DNA of 9,166 nt. It comes from JBKJUK01 sp046590705 (GTDB lineage Bacteria; Acidobacteriota; Thermoanaerobaculia; Gp7-AA8). The notes beneath the pieces are model-generated. The model worked only from the letters and a program-made list of their open reading frames with translations, was not told the origin of the DNA and ran no database searches. A program made the translations under genes and the position numbers. Within the stretch, counting starts at the first letter, position 1; every line of letters begins with the position of its first letter. This document shows, piece after piece, positions 1 through 5,976 of the stretch. Location: contig JBKJUK010000157.1 of the NCBI GenBank assembly GCA_046590705.1, positions 1-9,166 of the forward strand, given 5' to 3'.

Positions 1-857
1 TTGCTTTCTCCCTGCGGTCTCCGTTGGCCTCAGCACTCCTTCTACTCGCACTCGTAATCACCTTGCTGCTGGCCGAATACCTAGCCCTCGGGCGCGGATA
101 CATAATCTTCGCGCTCGGGCCCTCACTGGCACTCACGCTCACCTATCTCGCCACCACCCTGGTGCGATTCATTGCTGAGCAGCGACAGACCCAGCAACTC
201 AAACGGACCTTCGGCCGCTATGTCTCGCCTCAGGTCCTCGACTACATTCTGCAGTATCCGGAAAAGGTGGAACTCGGCGGTGAGCGGCGCGACCTGACCA
301 TTCTTTTTTCAGACATCCGCGGATTCACCACCATCTCCGAGGGAAACGAACCGGAGCAGGTCGTTGAAATGCTGAACGAGTATCTGAGCCGTATGGTCGA
401 TATCCTTCTCAGGCACGGCGGTACACTCGACAAGTTCATCGGTGATGCGGTGATGGGTTTCTGGAATGCTCCCACCGCCGATCGCGACCATGCGCTCCAC
501 GCTGTGGAATGCGCGGTAGAGATGATTGAGGAGACGGCAAGACTGCGCGCTGTCTGGGAATCCGAGGGTAAGCCGGCCCTTCGTATCGGTATCGGTATCA
601 ATTCCGGAGAGGCGGTGGTGGGAAACATCGGCTCGCGACAGGTGTTCGGATACACAGTGATCGGCGATGCTGTCAATCTGGCGTCGAGACTGGAGAGTAC
701 CAACAAGGAATACGGAACCGAGATCATCGTCAGTCAGTCGACTCTCGATCGCATCACAGGCGGCTTCGAGGTTGTGCTGCTCGGAGACGTCAAAGTGAAG
801 GGTAAGGATAACGCTGTCAGGATTTATCAGGTGAAAGGAAAAGCTCATGCTTCGTAA
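1..857 (+). CDS. Membrane-anchored class III adenylate cyclase, 3' part (5' end outside window)
   Basis: Converts ATP to cAMP at the cytoplasmic membrane. The frame is open to the left window edge (first full codon at 3), so the N-terminus is missing; the TTG at 24 is probably internal. Counting from that TTG, residues 3-22 and 27-50 are hydrophobic membrane segments, followed by a short linker (FGRYVSPQV, about 63-71) and a complete cyclase domain (about 88-270). Visible catalytic residues are the metal-binding Asp97 (FSDIRGF) and Asp141 (IGDAVMGF), the adenine-selecting Lys137 and Thr211 (the Lys/Thr pair of class IIIb adenylate rather than guanylate cyclases), and the transition-state residues Asn218 and Arg222 (NLASR). 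Membrane helices followed directly by such a domain are typical of CHASE2-sensor cyclases, but the sensor itself lies outside the window, so that is inference. The 3' end overlaps the next gene by 11 bases, suggesting one operon. Confidence 0.93.
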   Translation, partial: AFSLRSPLASALLLLALVITLLLAEYLALGRGYIIFALGPSLALTLTYLATTLVRFIAEQRQTQQLKRTFGRYVSPQVLDYILQYPEKVELGGERRDLTILFSDIRGFTTISEGNEPEQVVEMLNEYLSRMVDILLRHGGTLDKFIGDAVMGFWNAPTADRDHALHAVECAVEMIEETARLRAVWESEGKPALRIGIGINSGEAVVGNIGSRQVFGYTVIGDAVNLASRLESTNKEYGTEIIVSQSTLDRITGGFEVVLLGDVKVKGKDNAVRIYQVKGKAHAS

Positions 858-1605
858 GTCAATGTTCGCGCTCGTGGCAGCAGGGGCAGTCGTCCTGGCC
901 GCATCCTCGAAGCCACCATCACCCTCTGAGACAAAATGGTCACTCACGGCAGAGAAGAAAATCGTCGGCTCCATCACGCTGATCTCCGATGGAGTGAAGG
1001 CGCGCGCGGAATGGAAGAGTGATCCGCAGAAAGCGGCCATTATTTTCATCAGCACAGCCGGGAAGATCTGGGTGAAGAATCAGGGTGGAGATCTCGAACT
1101 GGAGAACTACCGCGGTGGAGTCGAGAAGCAGCTCGCACCGCTGCTGCTGCCTCCAATCGTCAACGCCACGAAACTGCGTTCGAAGAACAACGGACCCGCC
1201 ACTCACGATTCAGGCTCCCTCAAAGCCACTTACCGATATGACGCGGATGGTGCAACAAGCGTGGAGATCCTCAGTAGTGGAAAGTCGTGGCTGCTCTCTC
1301 GCGTCTCCTCGCGCAATCTGCCATCTGCCGCTCCCTCTCTCTTCGCCGTCAGCACGCAGAAGCAGAGCACTACGCGTATCGCCAGGATGGCCGGAGATCT
1401 TTTCGCCCCGGCTGATCGCTCCGTATCGGCCACCGCGGGAGCGAAGGGAGTGGAAGCGGGAGCTTCATTCGCCGATGGCGGCGACTATGCCGCGCTGAGA
1501 AAACTCGAAGAACGCGACCACCAGTGGAAAAGCAAACTGGAGGCGGCGCTGGAGGAGTTTCAGAAGGAAGGCAGCGTCGGGTCCTCAAAGGGAGGCTCGC
1601 GATGA
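847..1605 (+). CDS. Exported protein of unknown function
   Basis: Encodes 252 residues that I cannot assign to a family. Residues 1-20 form a signal peptide (basic MLRKS, hydrophobic core, Ala/Ser end) with no lipobox cysteine, so the product is probably periplasmic or secreted. Residues 30-150 alternate short polar and hydrophobic stretches, as in a beta-rich domain (for example KAAIIFIST, then GKIWVKN). This loosely resembles LolA-like or DUF4412-like envelope proteins, but no diagnostic motif is visible. Residues about 190-212 are Ala/Gly-rich, and 215-241 (ALRKLEERDHQWKSKLEAAL) look like a charged amphipathic helix or short coiled coil, followed by a Ser/Gly-rich tail. The ATG at 847 is chosen because AAGGAA at 835-840 lies 6 bases upstream and the signal peptide starts there. 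It overlaps the cyclase by 11 bases and the protease by an ATGA junction, so coupled translation is likely. Confidence 0.8.
   Translation: MLRKSMFALVAAGAVVLAASSKPPSPSETKWSLTAEKKIVGSITLISDGVKARAEWKSDPQKAAIIFISTAGKIWVKNQGGDLELENYRGGVEKQLAPLLLPPIVNATKLRSKNNGPATHDSGSLKATYRYDADGATSVEILSSGKSWLLSRVSSRNLPSAAPSLFAVSTQKQSTTRIARMAGDLFAPADRSVSATAGAKGVEAGASFADGGDYAALRKLEERDHQWKSKLEAALEEFQKEGSVGSSKGGSR
1591..1605 (+). promoter_or_regulatory. Ribosome binding site and ATGA stop-start overlap
   Basis: GGAGG at 1591-1595 sits 6 bases before the ATG at 1602. The TGA of the upstream gene (1603-1605) overlaps this ATG as ATGA, an arrangement that commonly gives coupled translation. It decides the protease start against the longer open frame from 1524. 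Confidence 0.8.
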
Positions 1606-2441
1606 AAGGCATCGTCTACACACTCCTTCTCACCGTGATCGCTGCAACAGAGGCATCGGCTCAGCTCAGAGACATCTTCAATCGAGTCGACCCTAACAAA
1701 GTGCGGCAGGGCGTGAAAGCGGTCACCGCCGCGCGCGACTTCAGCGAAGATGCCGAGGTCGAGATTGGCCGCATCGTGGCCGCCCGTGTCCTCGCTTCGT
1801 ACCCTCTCTCCAAGGATGAACGGCTTCAAAAATACGTGACGCTGGTCGGACATACCGTCGCGAATTACAGCAGCCGGCCGCAGCTTTCATGGCACTTCGC
1901 GGTCATCGAAGCGCCGATCGTCAACGCCTTCTCCACGCCGGGTGGATACATATTCCTCACCACCGGAGCCATCGGGCAAATGCGAAGTGAATCCGAGCTC
2001 GCAGCTGTGCTCGGGCATGAGATCGCGCACGCCACCGAGAAGCACATCCTCAACGAAGTCCGGCGCGCCAATCTTTTCGCTGCGGGTCTGGACATCGCAG
2101 GTTCGGAATTCGGACGCGGCGGCATCACCGACGAACTGGCCAAAAAAGTCAGCCAGATCGCCAACGACAAACTCTTCAAGACAGGCCTCGGGCGCCGCGA
2201 CGAACTCGAAGCGGACAGAATCGGAGTCCGCCTCGCAGCCTCGGCCGGCTATCGCGCTGATTCCATGCTCACTTTCCTCGGGACGCTCGACGCACTGCAC
2301 ACGGAGAAAAGCGGCGCAATGGCGCTGCTCGCCGCAACGCATCCGAAACCGTCTGATCGTATGGAGGCGCTCAAAAAGCTGAAGCTCGGCGGCTCCGGGG
2401 TCGAGCTTCGCGAACGATTTGCCGCATGGAGTGCGCGTTGA
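1602..2441 (+). CDS. Exported M48-family zinc metalloprotease
   Basis: Encodes 279 residues. Residues 1-20 (MKGIVYTLLLTVIAATEASA) are a clear signal peptide, so the enzyme acts outside the cytoplasm, probably in envelope protein quality control like LoiP/BepA-type M48 proteases. The catalytic core shows the family order: NAFSTPGGYIFLTTG (108-122), the zinc-binding HEIAH motif (His139, Glu140, His143), and ELEAD with third ligand Glu201 and the following Asp205. A late THPKPSDRM segment (His247) matches the His-Pro switch region seen in BepA relatives. It ends soon after, with no TPR domain, so it is closer in build to the small LoiP/YcaL type than to BepA; the natural substrate cannot be read from sequence. 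The frame stays open upstream to 1524, but the ATG at 1602 is preferred: GGAGG at 1591-1595, the signal peptide beginning there, and overlap with the previous stop all support it. Confidence 0.95.
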   Translation: MKGIVYTLLLTVIAATEASAQLRDIFNRVDPNKVRQGVKAVTAARDFSEDAEVEIGRIVAARVLASYPLSKDERLQKYVTLVGHTVANYSSRPQLSWHFAVIEAPIVNAFSTPGGYIFLTTGAIGQMRSESELAAVLGHEIAHATEKHILNEVRRANLFAAGLDIAGSEFGRGGITDELAKKVSQIANDKLFKTGLGRRDELEADRIGVRLAASAGYRADSMLTFLGTLDALHTEKSGAMALLAATHPKPSDRMEALKKLKLGGSGVELRERFAAWSAR

Positions 2442-2444
2442 GCA

Positions 2445-2475
2445 CGGCAGGCCGCGCGGAACCGGCGGCCTGCCG
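2445..2475 (+). other. Strong GC-rich hairpin between the protease and DUF4097-like genes
   Basis: The arm GGCAGGCCG (2446-2454) is perfectly complementary to CGGCCTGCC (2466-2474). One more pair at each end extends this to 11 bp (2445-2455 with 2465-2475), leaving a 9-base loop. It starts 3 bases after the protease stop. It is not followed by a T-run (the next bases are AAACGTATAAAG), so it is not a standard intrinsic terminator. It could stabilise the upstream mRNA 3' end, act as an attenuator, or adjust expression of the downstream gene. Confidence 0.6.
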
Positions 2476-2504
2476 AAACGTATAAAGAGAGCGAGGGGTG
2501 GGAC

Positions 2505-3182
2505 ATGTATCGTCATATCGTCGGCAGCATTGCAGTCGTACTTTGCTTCGGATCTGCGGCCTCGGCTGCGACTGAAGTCACGCACAAATTCGAGAGCGCC
2601 GTAAACGCCGCTGCGATCGTGCGCGTCATGATCGAAGTTCCGGTCGGCGAAGTGCACGTTCGAAACAGCACCACCAATCGGATCGAGTTGAGCGGGACAT
2701 TTCGCCGCGAATACGAACGCGCGAGTGAGGTTACGGCCGCGCAGCGTGTCGTCGATGGCTCCAGCGTGGAGATCAAGGTGAGCGGAGCACGCGCCGTGAT
2801 CCGCCCGGTCTACAAATCGGCAGCGAGTAAGTGGCGTCGCCGGCGTGGAACCGAACTCCAGATCAATGTCGCCATTCCACCCGGAACACACCTCGAGATT
2901 CGACAGACAGCGGGCACCGCAACGCTGGACGGACGATTTGCCGATGTCGATGTCTCAGTCAGAGCAGGGGATATCCAGGCGCGTTTTCCGAAGAAGACCA
3001 TCAAACAGCTCGACGCCAAAACGCTTCTCGGCCAGGTCGAGACGAACTTTCCCGATGAGACCGTGACGCGGGAAGGGCTCTTCCCGGGTGGAACACACTT
3101 CGAGGGAGGTCAGGGCGACTCCACGGTACGGCTGCATACCAGAGCGGGAAAGATCAAGGTAGAACTCTTCGAAGCGCCGTAG
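2505..3182 (+). CDS. Exported DUF4097-like beta-repeat protein
   Basis: Encodes 225 residues. Residues 1-21 are a signal peptide ending in SAASA, so the product is exported. The mature part is built of short beta-strand units with a recurring Gly-x-[Val/Ile]-x-[Val/Ala] turn: VPVGEVHVRN (45-54), TAGTATLDG (135-143), VRAGDIQARF (152-161), LLGQVETNF (174-182) and TRAGKIKVELF (212-222). Such ladders are typical of DUF4097 (putative adhesin) proteins that fold as a beta solenoid; their biochemical role is largely undefined. A basic KWRRRR patch at 109-114 interrupts the ladder and may be a surface loop. The ATG at 2505 is supported by GAGGGG at 2493-2498, 6 bases upstream. It follows the protease in the same direction after 63 bases holding a hairpin, so co-transcription is possible but less certain than for the preceding genes. 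Family assignment is by pattern only. Confidence 0.8.
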   Translation: MYRHIVGSIAVVLCFGSAASAATEVTHKFESAVNAAAIVRVMIEVPVGEVHVRNSTTNRIELSGTFRREYERASEVTAAQRVVDGSSVEIKVSGARAVIRPVYKSAASKWRRRRGTELQINVAIPPGTHLEIRQTAGTATLDGRFADVDVSVRAGDIQARFPKKTIKQLDAKTLLGQVETNFPDETVTREGLFPGGTHFEGGQGDSTVRLHTRAGKIKVELFEAP

Positions 3183-3325
3183 CCGCTTTTCACACTCGTT
3201 CGTTGCGAGTTCGCGATTGAATTCATCGTCGACACTATGCTGCGGGTAGCTACAAGGTCGGGTTGCCTCCGGATAGCGGGCGGGCACTCGCACCGGCGAA
3301 TCAGATTCTCAACTGGAAGAACCCT

Positions 3326-3355
3326 GTAGGGACGCGCAGCAACGCGTCCGCAACT
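3326..3355 (+). repeat. Dispersed repeat family B, copy 1
   Basis: Begins GTAGGGACGCG and matches the reverse complement of 3849-3878 at 26 of 30 positions by hand count. It contains its own hairpin: GGACGCG (3330-3336) pairs with CGCGTCC (3343-3349) around a 6-base loop. A small palindromic unit that recurs in intergenic DNA is typical of REP-like elements. Confidence 0.7.
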
Positions 3356-3457
3356 TCGCGGTGCGTCACCTGATCACAATCGCTGAGACCTTCCCGGTAA
3401 CGTCCCGCAACGGAAGGAGCGACAAGCACACTCGTACTGTAGGCCGCGACCGGTCTT

Positions 3458-3525
3458 GTGGAGCACAGGCAATCCTGCCTGTGACGCGCAAGTCATGTTC
3501 ATGCGCGATCCGATACGCGAGTCTC
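3458..3525 (-). repeat. REP-like palindromic repeat family A, copy 1
   Basis: The core CACAGGCA (3464-3471) and TGCCTGTG (3476-3483) forms an 8-bp stem with a 4-base loop. The 43 bases 3458-3500 match the reverse complement of 3766-3808 at 42 of 43 positions, and weaker, gapped homology continues to about 3525. The homology stops sharply at the GTGGAGC edge. It lies in inverted orientation to copy 2. Confidence 0.85.
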
Positions 3526-3601
3526 CGGCTAGCTCGATCCGAGACGCCAACGGCAAAGAATCAGAACCCTGACCCGTTCTTGACGGTCACTCCGGATAGT
3601 A

Positions 3602-3627
3602 AAAAGCCCCGCAGTTGCGGGGCTTTT
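3602..3627. terminator. Bidirectional rho-independent terminator
   Basis: AAAAGCCCCGCA (3602-3613) is complementary to TGCGGGGCTTTT (3616-3627). This gives a GC-rich core stem of 7-8 bp with a T-run on the + strand and, because an A-run (3601-3605) precedes it, a T-run on the - strand as well. It lies between two converging gene clusters, about 420 bases after the + strand stop at 3182 and about 300 bases after the - strand stop at 3931, so it could end both transcripts. Confidence 0.88.
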
Positions 3628-3697
3628 CACTTCGTTGCAGGCGTTTCCCGTCAGACTCGGAGTTTCAGTACCGCCGGTACGGCCAGCTGAACGCAGT

Positions 3698-3725
3698 GCT
3701 GATGAGCGTAGAACGCAGAACGATG
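3698..3725 (+). repeat. Dispersed repeat family C, copy 1
   Basis: Starts GCTGATGAGCG and matches 9015-9042 at 25 of 28 positions. Internally it repeats GAACG/GTAGAAC-type units (compare TGAACGCAG at 3688-3696 and AGAACGCAGAACG at 3710-3722), as in a degenerate tandem array. It lies upstream of a family-A copy in the same relative orientation as copy 2 does. Confidence 0.65.
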
Positions 3726-3733
3726 ACGGAGGA

Positions 3734-3808
3734 GAGACTACGACGCGTGATTTGGATCGTGCACGGAACATGATTTGCGCGTCACAGGCAGGATTGCCTG
3801 TGCTCCAC
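3734..3808 (+). repeat. REP-like palindromic repeat family A, copy 2
   Basis: The core CACAGGCA (3783-3790), loop GGAT and TGCCTGTG (3795-3802) form an 8-bp hairpin. Bases 3766-3808 are the near-perfect inverted partner of 3458-3500, and gapped homology extends back to GAGACT at 3734. The last 31 bases (3778-3808) also match 9083-9113 with one difference. All three copies stop matching exactly after CTCCAC. Confidence 0.85.
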
Positions 3809-3848
3809 CAGGGGCGCCGCGATCGCGATCATTGGGCGTGTTGCGGAG

Positions 3849-3878
3849 AGTTTCGGACGCGCTGCTGCACGCCCCTAC
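3849..3878 (-). repeat. Dispersed repeat family B, copy 2
   Basis: Read on the - strand it starts GTAGGGGCGTG and matches copy 1 (3326-3355) at 26 of 30 positions. The substitutions weaken the hairpin slightly. It lies just outside family-A copy 2, mirroring the position of B copy 1 outside A copy 1. Confidence 0.7.
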
Positions 3879-3907
3879 AAGGTCCGTTGTGCTGGAAAAC
3901 AAGCGAC

Positions 3908-3923
3908 GATCTGCGTTCATCCG
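3908..3923 (-). repeat. Short fragment of repeat family C
   Basis: On the - strand this reads CGGATGAACGCAGATC; the 12 bases GATGAACGCAGA (3910-3921) are identical to part of family-C copy 2 (9019-9030). It sits 7 bases past the stop of the nucleotidyltransferase gene. The match is short, so it may be a remnant of the family or chance. Confidence 0.4.
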
Positions 3924-3930
3924 AAACGAA

Positions 3931-5130
3931 TCAGTTCTCGGGTGCCGCTGCGGCTGTACGCAGCCAGGCAACCGCGTCTTCCCGGGTGACCACCTTACCA
4001 AGGAACTGTAGCTCGCGCAGGCTCCTCGACAGTTCGCCGAGACGCGGACCCGATTCCACACCGGTCAGCCCCGAAATCTCGTGTCCGTCAAGCAGAGGGA
4101 TCGAGTCGAAGAGGAGCGCCCCACGATCCCTGACAAGTGCCTGCAGTGATAGTGATATCGATTCTTTCTCCATGGCGATCAGCACATTGGTCAATCGCCG
4201 AGCATTCTCGCGCCCCAGGCTTCCCAGAAGAAGCGAATGATCCGCGCCTGACGCGGAGTCGAGCACGGTCATGGCCTCGAGGATCTGTCGCATCTGCTGA
4301 CATTCTTTGGCGGTGATGAGTTTCCTACTGCACCAGCGATCGAGAGATCCCGATTCGCACGACGCGAATACGATCAGAAGCGCCTCCAGCATCTGTCCGG
4401 CGGAAAGCCTCTCGAGACATCTCAGCTGCTCGCTGGAGCAGGCTGGTAACCCGAGAGGGATCAGCAGGTCGAGATCTGCCAGCGTCGAGAACACACTCGA
4501 CGGAACGCTGCGTGAAAACATTGTCCCAAGTTCGTAGGCAACGCGCTCGCGCGCCACTGCGGCCAGCATGCTGCCGTGAAGCCGGATGGCCTCGATGGTG
4601 TCCTGGTCGATCTCGAAGCCGAGTGAGGTCGCGATCCGCGCGGTTTTCAGCATGCGCAGTGGATCGTCGATGAAGTTCTTCGCGTCCACCATGCGAACCA
4701 TTTTTCGCTTCAGATCGAGAACACCATGGTACGGGTCGAGAAGGTCCGTACCAGGCTTGACGCCTATGGCCATGGCATTCACGGTCAGATCGCGACGGCG
4801 AAGGTCCGCGAGGATTGAGTCCCCTTCGATTTCGCTGAAGTCGAAAACGTATGTGGCAGCAACGACTCGGAAGGTGATGAAGCGCTCGCGCCCGAGGTTC
4901 ACGAGGCGACCTCCTGTGTCGCGTGCGAAACGCTGTGCGGTTTTTGCGGCATCCCGACAGGCAAAATCGACATCGAGTGCCTCACGCCCGAGCAGCGTGT
5001 CGCGGATCGCCCCGCCGACGATGTAGACCCCGTCGCGCAGGAGTGAAATCTCCGGGAAGCGTGTGAGCAGCGTTTCGCGCACGTCGACGGCCGGTTCGAG
5101 GACTTCAACCATCCGCTTCGGGGGGATCAA
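3931..5130 (-). CDS. Class II tRNA nucleotidyltransferase / poly(A) polymerase family protein
   Basis: Encodes 399 residues. Members add CCA (or A, or poly(A)) to RNA 3' ends in the cytoplasm; the CCA role is most likely because every bacterium needs tRNA 3'-end repair or maturation, but sequence alone does not settle it. Visible motifs: VGGAIRD (38-44) with catalytic metal-binding Asp53 and Asp55 (LDVDF), the RRRDLTVNAMA block (111-121), DPYHGVLDL (132-140), the base-selecting DDPLR (155-159), and RERVAYEL (194-201). The C-terminal half (about 205-399) is helical and divergent, with no HD phosphohydrolase motif. The TTG start at 5130 overlaps the upstream TGA and suggests coupled translation; an ATG at 5112 (residue 7) is an equally possible start, and neither has a good ribosome binding site. 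It is third in the minus-strand cluster. Confidence 0.92.
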   Translation of the reverse strand: MIPPKRMVEVLEPAVDVRETLLTRFPEISLLRDGVYIVGGAIRDTLLGREALDVDFACRDAAKTAQRFARDTGGRLVNLGRERFITFRVVAATYVFDFSEIEGDSILADLRRRDLTVNAMAIGVKPGTDLLDPYHGVLDLKRKMVRMVDAKNFIDDPLRMLKTARIATSLGFEIDQDTIEAIRLHGSMLAAVARERVAYELGTMFSRSVPSSVFSTLADLDLLIPLGLPACSSEQLRCLERLSAGQMLEALLIVFASCESGSLDRWCSRKLITAKECQQMRQILEAMTVLDSASGADHSLLLGSLGRENARRLTNVLIAMEKESISLSLQALVRDRGALLFDSIPLLDGHEISGLTGVESGPRLGELSRSLRELQFLGKVVTREDAVAWLRTAAAAPEN

Positions 5131-5909
5131 CTACGAATGCTTCCCGGTACTACCGCCGCGACCACCCTGTTGCGCAGGCTGCCCAGATGTTCGATCTCCA
5201 CCACCACTTCGTCGCCGGGAACGAGGGGCCCTACGCCTGCAGGCGTTCCGGTGAGGATGATGTCGCCCGGAAATAGGGTCATGACCGCGGTGATGTACTC
5301 GATCAGCTGCGGGACGGCGAAGATCATGTCGGAGGTTCGACCATTCTGGTGTACCTCACCGTTCACTGAAGTGCGCAGAGCGAGGTCGGTAACGTCGAGC
5401 TCCGTTTCGATGAAAGGTCCGATCGGGCAGAACGAATCAAAAGACTTGCCTCGTGTGAATTGTCCGTCTTTCTTCTGTAGATCGCGTGCCGTCACATCAT
5501 TGGAGCAACAGTAGCCGAAGACCACGCTTTTCCAGTCGTCGCGTGTCACGTGCCGAGCCTTCCTGCCGATGACCACTGCAAGTTCGCCCTCGAAGTCGAC
5601 GCGCTGCGAGATCGATGGAAGCTCGATCACGGCGTCAGGGTGATTCAAGGTGGAAGATGCCTTGAGGAAAATGAGCGGCTCGGCAGGAGCATCGTTCCCG
5701 AGTTCCCTGGCGTGATCCGCGTAGTTGCGACCGATCCCGATGATCTTTCCGGGGACTACCGGCGACAGCAACTCGACGTCAGCCGCTGCGAAGCGGGCCT
5801 CCCCTTCCACCAGCCCGAATGGATTGTCGCCGGCCAGCGCACGTATCTCTTCACCATCGAGAACTCCGAAATGTACAGACCCTGCACTCTTGAAACGAAC
5901 GATTCGCAT
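5127..5909 (-). CDS. Fumarylacetoacetate hydrolase family protein
   Basis: Encodes 260 residues, a usual length for the bacterial FAH family, cytoplasmic enzymes that cleave, decarboxylate or isomerise small beta-keto or acylpyruvate-type acids using a divalent metal. Visible signatures: GIGRNYADHARELG (58-71) with candidate catalytic His66, metal ligands Glu107 and Glu109 (DFEGELAVVIG) and Asp138 (SNDVTARDLQ), Lys155 with FDSFCPIGPF (157-166), and the LTGTPAGVG signature (219-227). The short N-terminal segment (1-50) is the usual pre-domain of the FAHD1-like and hydroxyhepta-diene-dioate isomerase groups. The exact substrate (acylpyruvate, oxaloacetate, aromatic ring-cleavage product or other) cannot be read from sequence, and the neighbours do not form a recognisable catabolic pathway. 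The ATG at 5909 is supported by GGAG at 5916-5919 on the - strand, 6 bases upstream. Its stop overlaps the following gene. Confidence 0.94.
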   Translation of the reverse strand: MRIVRFKSAGSVHFGVLDGEEIRALAGDNPFGLVEGEARFAAADVELLSPVVPGKIIGIGRNYADHARELGNDAPAEPLIFLKASSTLNHPDAVIELPSISQRVDFEGELAVVIGRKARHVTRDDWKSVVFGYCCSNDVTARDLQKKDGQFTRGKSFDSFCPIGPFIETELDVTDLALRTSVNGEVHQNGRTSDMIFAVPQLIEYITAVMTLFPGDIILTGTPAGVGPLVPGDEVVVEIEHLGSLRNRVVAAVVPGSIRS

Positions 5910-5976
5910 TGCATTCTCCGCGGGAAGGAATTCACTGTAGAACCTCGCCCTCTGATCTTTTCACGTTCAAAACTTC

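Larger units (their letters stand above)
3183..3930. other. Convergent intergenic region rich in dispersed repeats; no gene seen
   Basis: This 748-base stretch separates the 3' ends of two converging gene clusters. Open frames inside it (for example 3361-3690 on +) have no recognisable protein pattern and run across repeat copies. It contains two family-B copies (3326-3355 and 3849-3878), two family-A copies (3458-3525 and 3734-3808), family-C copies (3698-3725 and 3908-3923) and a bidirectional terminator (3602-3627). No tRNA T-loop signature or other RNA gene was recognised. The part 3183-3325 shows nothing except a weak 5-bp hairpin at 3194-3210. Confidence 0.75.

Noticed and set aside
309..1055. 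Open frame of 248 codons on the - strand
   Set aside because: Antisense to the cyclase domain, whose catalytic motifs are intact; composition looks like a shadow frame.
2481..2486. TATAAA as a -10 box for the DUF4097-like gene
   Set aside because: No supporting -35 hexamer at the proper distance; a start here would leave a very short leader.
1887..2891. Long open frame of 334 codons on the - strand
   Set aside because: It runs antisense to the M48 protease and the DUF4097-like gene, which have clear signal peptides, motifs and ribosome binding sites; its protein shows no recognisable domain.
3194..3210. Intrinsic terminator directly after the DUF4097-like gene
   Set aside because: ACTCG/CGAGT is only a 5-bp stem and no T-run follows.
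3371..3383. 13-base identity with 8185-8197 (CTGATCACAATCG)
   Set aside because: One such match is expected by chance at about this window length, and the second copy lies inside ftcD coding sequence.
3500..3630. tRNA gene upstream of the terminator
   Set aside because: The terminator resembles those that follow tRNA genes, but neither strand shows a T-loop GTTCRANYC with a matching acceptor stem.
3361..3690. Open frame of 109 codons on the + strand in the intergenic region
   Set aside because: It includes a family-A repeat and the terminator, has no good ribosome binding site and no recognisable domain.
3458..3808. CRISPR array from the recurring palindromes
   Set aside because: The copies are inverted and widely and unevenly spaced, with no regular spacers and no cas genes.
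3635..4240. Open frame of 201 codons on the + strand
   Set aside because: It crosses repeats of families A, B and C and then runs antisense to the nucleotidyltransferase; no protein pattern.
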